A stretch of DNA of 64,000 bases from Colius striatus. Taxonomy: Eukaryota; Chordata; Aves; Coliiformes; Coliidae. This document shows positions 12,701 through 24,729 of the stretch, piece after piece. Within the stretch, counting starts at the first letter, position 1. Every line of letters begins with the position of its first letter. The position numbers and the translations under genes were made by a program. Below the pieces are notes generated by a model. It saw only the letters and a program-made list of their open reading frames with translations. It searched no databases and had not been told where the DNA came from. The stretch covers positions 79,862,367 through 79,926,366 of the forward strand of contig NC_084760.1 in assembly GCF_028858725.1 (NCBI RefSeq). Direction: 5' to 3'.

Positions 12701-13973
12701 AAAGCGACTGCTGAAGAACTGACATTTGATATTACTGTAGCCTGTCAGCCATAGGCTAGCTTGGGGCTAGTCTACATGCCCAGTTATGGCATGTACTCAC
12801 TCACACTTTAAAGTTCCACTTATAAATGAGTTAGAAAGGATTAATTGATGGCTACTGTGACTACATAATTAAAAGCATACCTGGAGAACATGTTAGTCAT
12901 GGTTATAAACAATCTAGTATGGTACTCAATGAGCAGATAATTGCTTTATCAAGTTTATATCATTTAATATATAGTATGATAATAGTTTTGTCTCTTGGTG
13001 ACTAGCCTGTTATAAGGTGCTTAAATGCCCTTCTTTGGCTTCTCTGCTTCTTTGGAGACAGCAGCTACTACTTTTGATTTACCTGTGATAAAATCAAACT
13101 CTCCGTTTCTCACCGGTGACACTGTGTGTATGACTGAGGATCAGACAACACAAGAGCCATATTTAGAGGTAAATGGACAGCATCAGTTCTGTATATGCTG
13201 ATATTCTTCAGTGAAATTGCCCAAAGCAAATGCCAGACTCCAATAACATTTGTGCCCTGGCTGGAAATAAGGAAGTCTGCTTGCCTTTACATTTAGTTGT
13301 TTTCAAGTGGCTGTGAAATGAACTGTGATAAAGACCAGCTTTGAGTTGTCAGTTTGCTCTGAAATGAATTGTAACAGCCCAAGCAGTGCTGGATAGACAC
13401 AGAATTTCTGCACAATTTAAGAGAGCAGTGTTTTAGCCCAGGAACTAAATAAATGTTATCATTTCATATGAAAGCTGCTAATTTCAGACAATATCAAATG
13501 AATCTTAATTGGGTGGATGTCATTAAGCATGTCATCATTACTGTTGATATTCCTCTGTGGTTTTTTATTTGGTTTGGGTTGGAAGTGAAGATTTCTGTAC
13601 CTGACTTTTTCCATTTGAGATTCTTGGTGACTTGTCATTGGAGCTGAGAGGCAGACTTTTTGAAAAGGAGTGACTGTAAGAACTGAATTCCACTAGAGAA
13701 AGAGAAAGGATAATAATTGATTACTACAGGGAAAGTCGCCGTTGTTTAGTAGAGAAGCATAAGAATCCTGGGACAGCTGTTTTACTATGCATACTACTTC
13801 TTTGGAGGTTTAAATTGGCTTATGCCTACACAATGTGTGGAAATTTCAATGCATCTGAGACATTTTCTCCTTAGGAAACAGTCCACAACCTGAGGTTTAG
13901 TCCTTTATCCACAGGGCATGCTTAGTTTGAGAGAGAACGATGTACTTTCAAGACTATTTTCTGTGTACCTTGC
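9725..13973. other. KCNK16-KCNK17 intergenic region
   Basis: These 4.2 kb lie between the KCNK16 stop codon and the CR1 upstream of KCNK17. No exon, RNA gene or CR1 copy was recognised. The first few hundred bases below 13973 should be KCNK16 3' UTR. A short AT-rich near-repeat of the form GAATGATNA lies around 10525-10560. Confidence 0.6.
13564..13569 (-). terminator. Candidate KCNK16 polyadenylation signal AATAAA
   Basis: A minus-strand AATAAA lies about 405 nt past the KCNK16 stop codon. This is a reasonable 3' UTR length, but the hexamer is common in AT-rich DNA and no strong GU-rich element follows, so the assignment is tentative. Confidence 0.3.
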
Positions 13974-14197
13974 TCAGCTAGGGATGTGGATTCTAGGCTG
14001 CTCAGGTTCATCTTCCAATTTGCTGGTGGTTCCTTCTGTCAAACTTAAGTCAGGCTTGTGCCACTTTAACTGAAGGAATTTTTCCATCAAGTCAGCTCCC
14101 ACGTTGAAGACCAGAGCCAGCCAGGCCAAGCCAAAAACAATCCAGATTGCAGTTAGGCTCCTGTACACTGGGATATAGTGCTTGTTGGGGTTTGTGC
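13974..14197 (-). CDS. KCNK16: KCNK16 exon 5 (M4 helix and C-terminus)
   Basis: The acceptor TTTTTCAG precedes GC, which completes the glycine codon split from exon 4. The exon encodes TNPNKHYIPVYRSL, the M4 helix (IWIVFGLAWLAL) and a 40-residue cytoplasmic tail with several acidic residues, then stops with TGA. Part of the 3' UTR follows. Confidence 0.96.
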
Positions 14198-17100
14198 CTG
14201 AAAAATCCAGGAAACTTTGTGTATTAATCTTGGCTTGATCTGCCAGACAAAGTATATACTCCTACACCCTCCCCACCCTCTGCGAAAGTGTCCATTTAAC
14301 AAGTTTATTTGATCTCTGAGCATTCTTTTTTCCTCTTTTTTCTTTTTGTGTTCCAACTCTGAGGTTAAACTTAACACAATTTGCATCATATTTTTGAAGC
14401 TGAAGCTATCTAATAAAAACCAGACATATCTAATGTTAACCAGGGATGCACAAAATCAAGTGTTCCTAGCCACTGACAAAGAAAAAAAAATCATCCTGGA
14501 AAGCCAGTGTTGGATCCATATTAGCCATATCTTACTCAAGAGATACACAGGTGATCTCAGACGAATGAGAAAGATACAGTTTACTGCCTCATTGATATAG
14601 TGATTACTTTTTGTAGGATTATGTACCTCAGTAACCAGGATTAAAAATCATCTGGAGAATATTATATGGGAAATACAGCCATTTTAAGTAAATGCTTATG
14701 GGAATCTGAATCCCTGGTTCAATATTTCCATAGCTTGGGCAATTGATTCAGCTGATACAGGCACAGGACAGCACTTTAGCCATCCATTTAAGTCTCTGTC
14801 AACTAGATCATTGTGAAGTTCAAAGTGCTCAGATTCAGCATGGGATGAGTTTTTGTCTCCTTTTGTGACATAGTTATGACCTCTAAGAGAGGACAGTTAC
14901 TACTTCTGAAGTAACAGACCTTAGTGTTTTTAACTAATAAACACACTATACATAATTTGTTAAGAGCATTTGTTCAAGTAACTAGGTGGAAAAATGGTCC
15001 CTCCTGTGTCTATACTGCTGTGTCTCAGCCTAGATCTCTGAAGATTGTAATCTCACTGGGTTTTCTTTCACAGCCATCCCAGGGTTGTTAGTAATACTAT
15101 TCCCATTGTTAGTGCTGATCCACAGTACAGGATTTACATGATTTCTTATTGGTCGTGGTAATTGATACTTGCTGAAACAAGTCATGGTTAGGAGAGAGAA
15201 GTTCAAAGTTTTAATATTGACAAAGAAATTTCATTTATATTCCATCTGTCACTCATGGGTCACATTCATATATGCTTGGACATAGTGGCTACTGAATGGA
15301 TGTTCAGTGGCCTATATTAAATGAGTTTGGTGGCTCTCAGCTTAGGTGCCAAGGGAAAAATGTCTATGTCATGTGACACATTAGCTCACTATTACTAGTC
15401 TATCTCAGCTCGCTCTTGTATCAGATTTATGGTGGAATGTGTATCCATGGTCTCTGTATTTGGCCTTATACTGGAGTAACTAATTTCGACAAAAGTCAAT
15501 CCAGTTCACTTTCTCTATTACCTACTACATAGTCCCCGAATCCAATGGTGCTCAGGGTGATAAAGGTGAAGTAAAAGCCTTCTCCATAGCTCCAGCCTTC
15601 AACATAACTGAAGACCAGTGGTGGGAACACTAGAAAAAGCAAGGTCCCAGTGGTCAGGAAGATGGCCATTGCCAGTGTTTGAACCACCTGAAAGATAAAA
15701 GGAAGATGGCAGCACCAAACAGCACTGAGCAGTTGTCTAGTGGAAGTTGCTGGATCTGTTTTACTCTCCTCTGGGAGTCTGCCCACTTCATCTGGGAGCA
15801 ATGTCCAAAAAAGGATGGATAACCCAATGTTTCTGTGTATTGCAAGCCGATGTCACTGTTTATGCTGCACATAGATGTTGCACCTAATCACGAATCAAAA
15901 AAATCTCAACATGAGGGAAAATAAGGAGGATTTTTAAGAAGATTTTTGCAATCATTTTTAAAGTATGCATCCATAGCAATGAAATATTCACTTTACAATT
16001 TCAGTTCAAGATGCTTTCATAATCAATTGGCTCCTCTCCTTGAGGAAAATCACCAAGTATTACATGACTCATGATATGAAGATTGGCAAGAACAAATTAG
16101 GGTTCTCTTCACCATGTCTGCTTCCAAAGATTTATAAAGTGGTTTGGAAGAACTCAGCCAAAAATATTTTTGGATGAAATCTAAGTGAAGTCAGTTTGCC
16201 TGCTTTTATTTTTAACTTTGAAACATTCAGAACAGAACTGTTTTCTGTCAGCACAGGACAGATCTGCCTTCAAGTGTCTGTCTTCTGGGAGGTAAGTTAC
16301 AACACATGTGGCAGGCAATAGACAGGTACACAGAACACTCAGTGGATGATCATGACAGGGCATTTTAGGACTTTATGACTGAGAATCAGGAACTCATGGA
16401 TTTCCAGGGAACACATTCCGGTGAACTTTTGACTAGCAGTGTATGGGCTGATGCAAATTCATTGCTGTTGTTAAAAAATGTCCTTAAGGGCATTCAAACC
16501 AGAGTATGATTTTCTATGCATGCACCTATTGTGACTGGATGAAAAGCCAAACCACTGTTTATAAAGCAGAAGGCCTAGGTATCATGTTTTTCTTTCTCTC
16601 TCTGTATTATCTCACACGTAAAATAGTCCACTGAGCTTGAGAAACTTGGCATGAACCTACTGGGTGACTTTGACAAATCGCTTCTATATTATGTACTATG
16701 TTTCTGCAGTTCTAGAGTAATACTACTTACCTCATTTGCAAAGCACTTAGAGGATTACTAATTGACATGGTTATAGTTGATATCTGTCCTCAGTTCATTC
16801 CAGAACTGTGACAGCATTTAATTAGATAATAAAGTTTGCACAAGTTCTATATGGAAATGCACAATATTACTTTTCCCCCTGGCTTTTAAGAAGTTTCTGG
16901 TACAGACCTATTACATAGAGGACAGTAAGTCAGGAATGAAAAACTAATTGTAATTAACTTCCCAAAGCATAGATACATTGTGTTTAAAAAGAGATCAATC
17001 AACCTTCTGGAAGAGGATTTTCAGGATGAACAAGCAGATACAGCTCCAAAGCTTTGTCTGATTGTAGGAGTTCTATCAGAAATGAGCGATAATTCAGGAG

Positions 17101-20100
17101 TAAGGGAAAAAAAATTCACATCCCTGAGGTGCTCTTAGAATCATAGAATCACAGAATAGTCATAGAATCATAGAATGCTCAGAGTTGGAAGGGACTTTTA
17201 GAGATCATCTAGTCCTACCCCCCTGCAGAAGCAGGTTCACATAGATCAGGTCGCATAGGAACATGTCCAGGTGGGTCTTGAAGACCTCCAAGGAAGGAGA
17301 CTCCACAACCCCCCTGGGCAGCCTGTGCCACTGCTCCGTCACTCGCATGGTGAAATAGTTTTTTCTTATATTTAAGTGGAACTTTTTGTGCTCCAGCTTC
17401 ATCCCGTTACCCCTTGTCCTGTTGCTAGCTACTATAGAAAAAAGGGATGTCCCAACCTCCATCTCTCAGAAAAGATGCAGCTATACTAGCATGAAAATCC
17501 TTCTAGTGGTAGAGCTGCATGTATTTGGGGGACAGACATAGGTTATGCAGCTAAAGAACTTCTAACTCATATAAACCATGTCTGCATATGACAGTACATT
17601 TATAGCTTTCCCAGCATAGGTAAAGAATGCAATGACTCAGAGATTTTCCAAATGAAAAAGACAAAAATACTTGTGCCAGAACTCTGAAATGTTTCAACAA
17701 ATCTAGCATATCTAATCTCCCTTTTCCAAAGTAAAGGGGTCAGTTCATCGGCCCTTTACTCAGAAACATGCCCTGACTTTATTATAAGTGACATTCTAAT
17801 ATTTTCTATTATTAATGCTTCACTTATTCCAATACATCTGGACTAGTTCAATGACTCACCAGTAATCTATAACTAGGGAGAAAGAATATTTATTTACATT
17901 TCCAGAAAGTAGAAGGAAGGAAGTGTTAAATTGCTGGCACAATCAGGGAATGTAATTCAAGCCAGATTAGCAGGACAATAAAAATAAGTTGTCTTTGCAG
18001 AGTGTAGAGCTAGATTCTGGGTAGATGCTAGCATAAGCTAGATAAGAGCTTGATTCAGCAATGTATGTATGTGCATGTATTCTGCTAAGGTCACCAGAGC
18101 TTAAGGATCCTGCTCAATATTGAGGCTATGCTTGCTTAACATTTTTGCTGAGTCAGGTTTTAAACAGCTGAATCTCGAGTCCCTCAAGCAAAAGCAAGTG
18201 GCTTGAAAGCTATAAACGGAGTGTATCAATTTTCTGATACAGAGGGCCATGTAATTGCTGTGGTTCAGAAAAAGGTAGACACACACAAGAAAACTCGATC
18301 TATCAGTGGCAATATCTGTCTCAGAAGAAATTAATTGGTTTTAAAATACTGGAAATAAATTATAGGTTGACACTGTACCTGAGCACGGCCTGGTTTTTGT
18401 ACCCATCTTTCCAGGGTAATCAGATGAGCATTGAGGCCTTTCCCCAGCTGATTAAGGAAAGTCAGGTTCAGGGGCACTCCAAATAAGGCATAAAACACAC
18501 AGAAGATCTGCCCCGCCACAGTGCTGGGGGACAGGTTACCATAACCTGGAAAAAGGAAGAAAATAGCTGTATTAAAAGGCTTTACAGTCATCATGGGGTG
18601 TTCTTAGGCTTGGAAGTTTAGCTACATTAAGCTTCAGGAACCTATGGACCTACGATTTTCTGCAAATAAATCTTCCTACAAATTGCCATAGCTTATGATG
18701 GAGCCCTGTGTATTCACTGCTCCTAACAGAAAATTTAATATGAAAAATGTTACACTTAAAGAGTATTGTAATTTTCTATTGGTCTCTGATTTTGTGGTGA
18801 GTGCAACTGAAGGCTTCAAAGCAAATTCAAGATGTGCCTTGCATGTATAAGGTGATACTGCATGTACCACGTAGACACTCAGGTTTTGGGTTTTTTTTGC
18901 AGGTGTAATATGCTGGATGCACAAGAATAGCAGCTATAACTGGAAACAATAGAAAACCATAACCCACGGTGGTCAAGATTATCTTGCAGGTGTATTCTGA
19001 CCATCAATTGCATGTTTTGGGAGCTTTACAGGTCAGATGGAGACACCCCCAATTTATAAGGAAAAGGAATAGCTCACCTATAGTGGTGACAACAGTTCCT
19101 GCAAAAAAGAAGGAGTTGCTGAAGTCCCAGTTACTGGGATTTGTAGAGTTTCCTTCTGGGTTGACCCCCTTTTCCCATGCTTCCATGAGGACCTGAGGCA
19201 GAAGAGGTCAAAGGAGCAAAGATAAGCAACTCATTAGACCAAATCAGGGAGAATGTCAGAAAAAAATGAGAGAAGTAAATGTTGTTTTCCATCTTGAACA
19301 AGCAGAGCAATAAGCAGTGTAGATAACAGGGTAGAGTTTGACTAAAGTGGCCTCATGCTGACATGGCAAAACTTGGAAAGCAAGCTATTCACAAACTTGA
19401 ATTCTTGTCACTGTAGAATGCACTACTGAAGGTTCCCTAAGTAGCTGAAGACTAACAGGAAGGGAGTAGAGGGAGACCCCAGGGTGATCAAACTGGGAAA
19501 AGAAAGTTACATTATGCTATAAAAAATAAAGGTAATTCCTCTTTTCTCCTTTCCTAGCCTAGTCATCTCATTCCAGTTTCTAATTTGGGTATGTGTGAAT
19601 GTGTGGTCATGTCTGTGGGGCATGGGGAACATACTTATTTCTATTTCCTCCAAGTACTATTTTTGGCTATGACTTCCCAGTAATTGTCAAGGAATATTAG
19701 GCTTCTTTTAGTCTGAAAGATTAGCTAATGAAAAATTCTCTGTTATTCCACATAGCTCTTACCAGATGTCCAAAACTACTATCTGCAGAAGAAATACTGC
19801 TCCTATTTATGTATCAATTATCTTGTTAGTTGCCTTAGTGAAGATTTTGTTCCTTTGCTCTCCCTGAGGATTTCTCTGAAAGAGACTGGTTGCCCACTGC
19901 TCTGTGGCCAGGCTTTCAAGAATCCCTTTGTTTGTTGCATACTAATTTTGAGGTCCAGGTCATTTTGTCAAATGCCTGAAGGAATTGTTTATTCATCTCT
20001 GGAGATTTCTATATGATGCAAAGTATGATCAGGATTCAACAACAAGACCAGCTTTTGGTGGTTCCAGGAGTATGAGACTAAAGAGGAGATTCTTTCTTGA

Positions 20101-23100
20101 TTAAAACGTGGACTGTTGCCAGAAGGATTGCTTATCTGATGAACGTACCCACTAGAAGGTATCTGACTTCGCATAGGTTCTGCAGTATTAGCTGATCTGT
20201 GCTGATGGATTGTGTATCCTAAGTTTAATAGCTAATGTTATTCCTTCAGTAAAAAATCCTATGTCATTGGTCAAGTCAATCAGACAGGGCTGTTAGGTAT
20301 TGTCATATGTGATCTCATGATTGAAGTGTCAGCAGAGGTTCCTTTCAATATAACAAATAATTTTACATTATCCACTGTTCTTAGAATGGGAAGAATTTGA
20401 TACCTCAAATCATGTAGGGTTGGCTGTTTTATTTGCTGGTTGGAAGGAACACACCAAAACTACTGAGATGTGAGTCTTCTAATGTGTAAAATAATCACAG
20501 GTTTAATTCATCCCTGTGAGGAACACTTAGTAGTTCTATCCATTTCAATGCACAAGAGTTCAGAGGACCTACACTTACATCATGAAAGCCAACATGGCAG
20601 AGTAAGTCAATGTTGAACATTGAACACTTCAGACATAGTCTGACAAGGACAGATTTCTTGGGATGACTGTTGTTTTTAAGTACAACAACTATGAAAAAAA
20701 ATGGCATCCTGGTGCCCAGGAGAATTACTCTTAAACAAACAGGTTCATGTGGGACATTTCTAAGAGGCCCTAGATTCTTTCCATCAGCAGCTCAGGTAAC
20801 AGTTACGGCTGGACTCCTAACACAGCAGCTGTTGAATGGTTGGTGAACATCAGCTGTTGCTTTTGGGAGCAGAAGTAGCCAGTAAGTAAAAGCAATGTGC
20901 TATAATTTACAGTAAGAGTATGAAGCCTACATAAAGCTATAGGAGGATGAGAGGAGAATAAAAACTGCCTGCCATTTCTGTTCCTGTTCCTTGACAATGC
21001 TCATTGCAACCACTTGTTGTCCTAGACAAGGATTTGGCCCTCTTAGTCTATATTCATAGCAGTTCTTTTGAGGCTGAAAAAACATGGATGTAATCAAAAC
21101 AGAGACTTAAAAAACATCTTACTTTAAAAAAGTCTGACTCTTTACTCAGTGAATGTGCTTCTCAGTTATATTGTCAAAATGGCATAATCTCCCGACCAAA
21201 GTATGTTTGCCAGAAACACATTAGATCACAGAGTTTGGATTTGCAATTCCCTAAAGTTCCAGACTGGAGCTGCAGCTCAGGGGCACCTCTCAGCTAGGCA
21301 GTTTTAGCCAAGCAGAGCAATGCAGCTTATGGACATAGAATTGCAAGAATTTGCTTTATGCACTATCAAGTCAAGCATTAATGAATAGTATGTGGTAACT
21401 CTATTATTAGTGATAAATGGATATGCAAAAAGAAATTTTGATTCTCAGATTCCAGGATTTAGATTTAAAGAGCTGGTAATAAGACAGCTTATACTTGTCA
21501 GCTGAGCAGACAGAATCTAGTGTCTGTGTCTCACCACAGCACGAATACTGTGACTTTTCAGACTGGAACTGAAATTTCATAAGAGGTCTTCAAAATGACA
21601 GATGAGTCAGAGAACACCTGCTATTACATTTACCTTGAAGACTAGAAGTACTTCAAAGCTTAGTGCATTGTAGACGATAATTTGGTGCCCTCAGCTGGTT
21701 TTGTCAGGAACAGCTTACAAGTGAAATTTTATCTAATTCAGCAGAGACACAGCAACATGTGATTTTCTGACCCATGCTGTAGTGCTAAGGAAGCTCCACT
21801 GGAGCCAGAGAGAGAATGATCTGAACTCTCCCTAAGGTTTCTAGGGAGCTGGAGATTTGACTAAACCTTTCAATCCAATGAAGTATCCCAATACGATTTA
21901 GAATGAGAATTAGGGTATCCTCCTCTACAGCCATTATCATAGAGATAAGGGAAACACAGGTAATATCACCATTGATGAAGCTGAAAAAAGACAGGCGTGT
22001 TTTTATGCATGCAGGTTCTTGAAAGTGCTAGTTATTTTCTGGCCAATGCCAAATGTTCCATGAGAAATATATCAGTAATCAGAACATTGGACTTGTACAC
22101 AGAGGTTCAGACACCTTCTCTTCCCTTTCTGGTCTGAACTTCACTATTTGCTTAAATTGATTTACAGAATCCGGGTTTCTTGTTGATCCAAAGCATAGAA
22201 CTTCATGGAAATCCTCTGACTCGGGACAGTGCAAACTTGCAGCATGTTTAGAGTTTCTGTGAGGTTTATGACATGGTGGAAAGAGTTCAAATTGTTTAGG
22301 CACTCAGTTCTGCAATCGGATAAATTTTGAGCATGAATAAAGTAGTAGTTCAAGGATTTCTGCCCAGTTCTTGCACACTAGAATAAGTCTATAATAATAC
22401 TAAGAAAGGTCTAGTAATTTATCTCAAGCCATTTTTGAGGAATAGATTAAAATGTAATTGAAGATGTCATTGACATCCCACACTGAGCAAGAGCCCTTTA
22501 TCTCTTATTGTAAATGAAAGATCACACAATTTATGATGGCTGACTTTATCTTTTCTTTAGAGGCCTGAAAATGTAGGACCACTTTCAAAGGCAGTAGACA
22601 ATTTCTAGTACAAAAGAAGGCAGGTTTGGACTGGCAAACCTTGGAAGGGCAACCTACTTCTTGTAGGCTTTGTTCTTGTTTTTTTCTCCACATGCATAAT
22701 TTGCACACAATAATGCGGGGCTAAAAACCATGAAGTTGAAATTATTGCAATGTAGCATCAGCAGATCTGCATAGTTTGGGAGTTCATGGCTGGGAAAAGA
22801 AGGAGGTGCAATAGATCAAGACAAAGAGGTATCTAAATGGGCTTGAAAAACCTCTGTCTTTCTCTTGTATGCTTAGTTCTTTAAAGTAATGGACAGCAGA
22901 TCAATTTATGACATGCTTGGCCACAACAGTATAGTTTCTTCTAAACAAACTAATACTTGAGCTAAAATAATGGGACCCTGTTCCTCTTACCTGCACAAAC
23001 TGCTCCAGGGCTTGCCGGTCCAAGCATGTGTAGTTCTGCAGGAACTTGAGCTTCTCCAGCTGGAACTGGTCCCGAAAGTGTGTCTCTGCCTGCTTCTCCA

Positions 23101-23203
23101 GCAGCTGGAACACCATAGCACCCAGGAGGAGATAAAAGAGATACCCCAATACCAGCAGTGGAGTCCAGCTGATCTGCTGGTTTGTTATGGTGAGGAGGGG
23201 CAT
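13974..23203 (-). CDS. KCNK16: KCNK16 (TALK-1) two-pore K+ channel, complete five-exon gene
   Basis: Exons are 23203-22991, 19192-19078, 18545-18379, 15687-15522 and 14197-13974. They sum to 885 nt, 294 residues plus stop, against about 309 in human TALK-1. All introns are GT-AG and all phases agree. The layout is M1 (about residues 14-33), an extracellular cap with NYTC at 57-60 and NST at 86-88, the first filter TTIGYGN (107-113), M2, M3 (about 167-190), the second filter TIGFGD (212-217), M4 (about 232-251) and a short charged tail ending IHIPS. Blocks such as NSTNPSNWDF, ITLSTIGFGDYVVG and IWIVFGLAWLAL identify TALK-1. The family carries background K+ current activated at alkaline pH and is prominent in pancreatic islets of mammals. 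Nothing in the frame is broken. The tail after M4 is the least conserved part. Confidence 0.97.
15522..15687 (-). CDS. KCNK16: KCNK16 exon 4 (M3 and second pore loop)
   Basis: The acceptor TATCTTTCAG opens the exon and a GTAATA donor closes it. It encodes M3 and the second pore loop with the filter TIGFGDYVV. The FPPLVFSYVEGWSYGEGFYF stretch is diagnostic of TALK channels. Confidence 0.97.
17135..17462 (-). mobile_element. CR1 fragment in KCNK16 intron 3
   Basis: A minus-strand CR1 3' end runs from the ATTCTATGATTCTA-type terminus (on the plus strand, repeated AGAATCATAGAATC) through GTTGGAAGGGAC to the ORF2 C-terminal remnant RTRGNGMKLEHKKFH. It is in the same orientation as KCNK16 and lies between exons 3 and 4. 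Confidence 0.95.
18379..18545 (-). CDS. KCNK16: KCNK16 exon 3 (first filter and M2)
   Basis: The acceptor TTTTTCCAG precedes GT, completing the first glycine of the GYG filter. The exon encodes GYGNLSPSTVAGQIFC, M2 (VFYALFGVPLNLTFL) and the linker to M3. It ends with CAG followed by GTACAG, phase 0. Confidence 0.97.
19078..19192 (-). CDS. KCNK16: KCNK16 exon 2 (cap and first pore helix)
   Basis: The acceptor CTGCCTCAG opens the exon and a GTGAGC donor closes it in phase 1. It encodes the second half of the extracellular cap with a potential glycosylation site (NST), then the first pore helix SFFFAGTVVTTI. The short plus-strand open frame over it is a shadow. Confidence 0.97.
22991..23203 (-). 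CDS. KCNK16: KCNK16 exon 1 (start, M1, cap)
   Basis: The ATG at 23203 has A at -3. The exon encodes 71 residues: a short N-terminus, M1 (PLLVLGYLFYLLLGAMVF), the acidic and basic cap helix with FRDQFQLEKLKFLQ, and the NYTCLD motif. It ends CAG followed by GTAAGA. The block DQFQLEKL.FL.NYTCLD is shared with mammalian TALK-1. Confidence 0.96.
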
Positions 23204-23238
23204 GCTGCTGCTTTGCTGCTGCCAGTCCCAGCTCAGTA

Positions 23239-23246
23239 CTTAATAG
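23239..23246 (-). promoter_or_regulatory. TATA-like element upstream of KCNK16 ATG
   Basis: The minus strand reads CTATTAAG about 36-43 nt before the KCNK16 start codon. If used, the 5' UTR would be only about 10 nt, so the true promoter may lie further up. Unlike KCNK17, this gene start has no CpG island. Confidence 0.25.
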
Positions 23247-24691
23247 GTTACTGTTCCAAGATGTGTGCTACCTAGGACACCTAAAAATCACACATCCATA
23301 TTCCCAGCTACTACCCTGGAGAATTTTTTAAAAGAATATATAGATATCAGGCCTATACAAAATGAGACCATCAAGCAAGTTTTATCCCTCCACATCTGTT
23401 CTCTATATAAAAATAAAGGGAAAACATTTATGACTCGATAAGAATGTGAACGATAGTGTATTTCTCCTATTAAAACAACTTTTATTGTTGTTTTAATTGA
23501 TAAAAAATCATAAAAGATCTCAAAGAAATGAAGGAAGCTTGACACAAGTCCTCTGAGATTAATATTGTTTTCCAAGCTGAGAAGTTGAAGTAAAGCTGGT
23601 TGAATGACTTACTCAGGGTCATACAAATATAGAGTCACAGACAGGCTCTTAAAGTCTTGACAACTAAAGCCTTACTCTACACACTAGACTTCTGTACAAC
23701 AAAACACTATAAACTCTCTATTTACAGTAGCCTCCGCAAAACAAATAAGAGTATGGAGCTGAATAAATGGAAAAGTCAATAGCTGCTGTCTGCACCATGC
23801 AAACCCTGCTGGCATCAGTGAAAGCAGCATGATGAAGCTCATAAACATCCTGAATTCAGCCTGGTTACAAGACAGACCTTGTCTTTCTTTTCTAACCCGA
23901 ATAAGATCAGTCCTCTTGCTGCCTGAGCTGCCACTCCTGAATTCTTTTTTAGATGTCTCCACACTTTAGTCCATGGGGTTAGAGGATGAACCACTCATGT
24001 CTCCTGCTTTCATTCTCCTTATTGCCTTTTTAATCCAAATGCATAAGGGAGAAGGAGGGCTTAAGGTTAATTGTTAGCTCAAAAAAAATCAGAGATTTAC
24101 TTGTGGGAGCCTTAATGATTATCGTGCACTGGAAATGAGCTGGGCTTGCATATTTTTCTGTAGGAATAGCTTATGGCTAGTGTCATCTATGCCACACTGC
24201 TTCTGAAGGTAAACACACACACACAGAGCAAGAAAGCCATATGTCCACATTTTTGCTATTAAACTCCCTTCCCATTAAAGTGTTCTGGATACAAAGATTC
24301 CACTTTCGCTTAGTATTCAGACTGTTTTTCACCTACCTTCAAACAAGAGGTAGCAGTCAGAGAAAAACACTGAAAAAAAGGTTTAATTCATATTCATATC
24401 TGGGAAAACCCCTACACTTGCCATTTGAACAGTGCTCCTATTTCAGGACCAGCCATCTCTACCCAGAAGAGGATGACTGGTGACAGAAAGCCACTTGTTA
24501 CTCTGAAAAGTGAGAAGTATTGTGGAGAGATCCCAGAGGATCATCTTGGACTTTGTCTGGGACCTATCTGTTACGGCAGCTGGGGGACAGAAATATTTCA
24601 GTAGAGTAGTGCAACGTGGAAGGACTCAGAGCTTTGTTGCTCTTGTGTTTCTCTCAGCCAAAGTGAAACATTTAGGAGATAAAAGCTGTAA

Positions 24692-24729
24692 TGGCATTGA
24701 TATTACTGACTGGCATTGATATTAGTGAG
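24692..24729 (+). repeat. Tandem duplication of a 19-nt unit
   Basis: Two adjacent copies of TGGCATTGATATTANTGA. The copies differ at two positions. It is probably a local slippage duplication with no visible function. Confidence 0.7.
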